From Mariniphaga sp. (GTDB lineage Bacteria > Bacteroidota > Bacteroidia > Bacteroidales > Prolixibacteraceae): a stretch of 36,627 nucleotides of DNA. A program made the position numbers and the translations under genes. The notes below the pieces were generated by a model that worked only from the letters and a program-made list of their open reading frames with translations, made no database searches and was not told where the DNA came from. Positions 35,288 to 36,627 of the stretch are shown here, piece after piece. Position 1 is the stretch's first letter. Each line of letters opens with the position of its first letter. The stretch is from contig JANXZJ010000156.1 in NCBI GenBank assembly GCA_025355585.1, positions 1 through 36,627 of the forward strand, written 5' to 3'.

Positions 35288-36627
35288 ATGAGTCTATTGA
35301 AAGCAAGCATATTGGTGATTGATGATGATGTTGATGTACTGACGGCCGTAAGGTTAATGTTGAAAACAGAGGTAGAGGAGGTTATTACGGAAAAGAATCC
35401 TGAAAACATTCCTTCCCTCATCACTTCAAGGACGTTTGACCTGGTATTGTTGGATATGAATTTTAATGCCTCCGTCAATACCGGAAACGAAGGGTTGTAT
35501 TGGTTAAAACAGATTAAAGCGTTAAAACCTGCAATTTCGGTGATCATGATTACGGCCTACGGAGATATTGACCTCGCGGTACGTTCGTTAAAAGAGGGAG
35601 CATCCGATTTTATTGTAAAGCCCTGGCACAATGAGAAATTACTCTCCACCATTTCGGATATTTTAAAGAAGAAGACACAAAAGACACCTGTAGTTAATTT
35701 AAAAACGCAGAATGATCCCAATTTACTTGGAGAGAGCGATGCAATGCTTGATATCTTTGCTAAGATCAATAAAATAGCGCCAACAGATGCCAATATTTTA
35801 ATCCTTGGTGAAAACGGAACAGGCAAGGACCTGGTTGCAAAATCAATTCATGACAAATCATTACGCAGCAATCAACCGTTTATTAAAGTTGATATTGGAG
35901 CACTCACTGAAACGTTATTTGAAAGCGAACTGTTTGGCCACACAAAAGGGGCTTTTACGGACGCCAAAGATGAAAGGATGGGCAGGTTTGAAGCAGCAAA
36001 CGGCGGCACTTTGTTCCTCGATGAAATTGGCAATATCTCGTTGCAGCAACAAGCCAAACTATTAACAGCATTGCAGAACAGGCAAATCACGCGCCTTGGT
36101 TCCAACCAACCGATACCCGTTGATATCCGGTTGATTTGTGCCACCAATCTTTCACTCGCAGAATTATCAGATGTAAACCGGTTCAGAAAAGACTTAATTT
36201 ACCGCATAAATACCGTCGAAATCATTGTGCCGTCGTTGCGGAAGCGAAAAGAAGACATTGTATTGTTGACTGAACATTTTACGAAGATCTATTCCGCGAA
36301 ATATTTCAAAACTAATATCAGCTTCTCCGATGCTGCCTTTCAAAAGTTAAAACAGTATAATTTTCCCGGGAATGTACGCGAGTTGCAATACATTATCGAA
36401 AGAGTCATCATCATGTCAGAAGGTGAAGTGATCGTACCTGATGATCTGATCTTTTCACCCATCGAATCTTCCAATCAAAGTGAAGAAAATGATGATAATG
36501 AAACAAAACTGAGCACACTCGAAAAGAATACCATTTTAAGGGTGATCAAAAAGAACAATGGCAATATTTCGAAGGCGGCAAAAGAATTAGGCCTCACGCG
36601 CACCGCTTTATACAGGAGGCTCGGTAA
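35288..36627 (+). CDS. Sigma-54-dependent response regulator (NtrC family), 3' end outside window
   Basis: The frame runs from ATG 35288 to the last base with no stop (446 residues visible). Residues 1-125 are a receiver: VIDDDVDVL, the phosphorylation Asp in LVLLDMNF, ITAYGD and KPW. The AAA+ domain (about 150-385) has Walker A GENGTGKD, GAFTDA in place of the usual GAFTGA sigma-54 contact loop, FLDEIGNI as Walker B, and the sensor FPGNVRELQYIIER. A Fis-type HTH begins near 415 (GNISKAAKELGLTRTALYRR). It would activate RpoN-dependent promoters on phosphorylation by a sensor kinase, which is not in the window. Confidence 0.92.
   Translation, partial: MSLLKASILVIDDDVDVLTAVRLMLKTEVEEVITEKNPENIPSLITSRTFDLVLLDMNFNASVNTGNEGLYWLKQIKALKPAISVIMITAYGDIDLAVRSLKEGASDFIVKPWHNEKLLSTISDILKKKTQKTPVVNLKTQNDPNLLGESDAMLDIFAKINKIAPTDANILILGENGTGKDLVAKSIHDKSLRSNQPFIKVDIGALTETLFESELFGHTKGAFTDAKDERMGRFEAANGGTLFLDEIGNISLQQQAKLLTALQNRQITRLGSNQPIPVDIRLICATNLSLAELSDVNRFRKDLIYRINTVEIIVPSLRKRKEDIVLLTEHFTKIYSAKYFKTNISFSDAAFQKLKQYNFPGNVRELQYIIERVIIMSEGEVIVPDDLIFSPIESSNQSEENDDNETKLSTLEKNTILRVIKKNNGNISKAAKELGLTRTALYRRLG

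Overview
The window is a stretch of chromosome from a member of the Bacteroidota, most likely a Bacteroidales-like lineage (inference). The signs are a type IX secretion C-terminal tail, TAnnTTTG-type -7 promoter elements in front of many genes with weak Shine-Dalgarno signals, a fused E1 alpha/beta 2-oxoacid dehydrogenase, a DUF5606 protein, and AT-rich intergenic DNA. Most of the content is housekeeping. No rRNA, tRNA, CRISPR array, transposase or phage gene was seen.

Layout. 1-1450: the 3' end of a T9SS cargo gene, followed by two paralogous twin-arginine microproteins, the second absent from long-ORF calling because it is only 48 aa. 1661-5282: a Tat-exported GH109/Gfo-Idh-MocA protein divergent from a TonB-dependent receptor. 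5382-9319: DUF5606 gene, converging on a phoH-purC-tlpA-like operon, then mazG. 9339-16010: clpC (minus) divergent from gyrA, then a TPR lipoprotein/secreted-type protein. 16071-16597: gene-poor DNA with a second perfect terminator hairpin and decayed small frames. 16598-25774 (all minus): HTH regulator, pyrK-pyrD, a serine hydrolase, E2-E1-flavodoxin, a Bax-type glucosaminidase and mgsA. 25775-27084: a 1.3-kb AT-rich region with a cluster of ACAAATGT sites and a frame-broken pseudogene. 27085-33238 (minus): esterase (frameshifted near its 3' end), Nudix, M24 aminopeptidase P and a 960-aa metallopeptidase/propeller/barrel protein, spaced as one operon. 33354-36627: LysE-type exporter, thioesterase, YtxH protein, and a sigma-54 activator cut by the window edge.

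How the genes work together. PyrK and PyrD form the NAD-linked dihydroorotate dehydrogenase and overlap by 13 bases. E2, E1 alpha/beta and a flavodoxin sit in one tight unit, which suggests (inference) a link between 2-oxoacid oxidation and flavodoxin-dependent redox chemistry. The cell-envelope genes (TonB receptor, glucosaminidase, serine hydrolase, metallopeptidase-barrel protein) point to a Gram-negative envelope with active polymer turnover.

The most unusual items are the HExxH-propeller-barrel fusion at 27085-29967, the paired microproteins at 720-1450, the site cluster around the HTH regulator, and a one-base frameshift in the esterase. No clear novel defence or mobile system is present.
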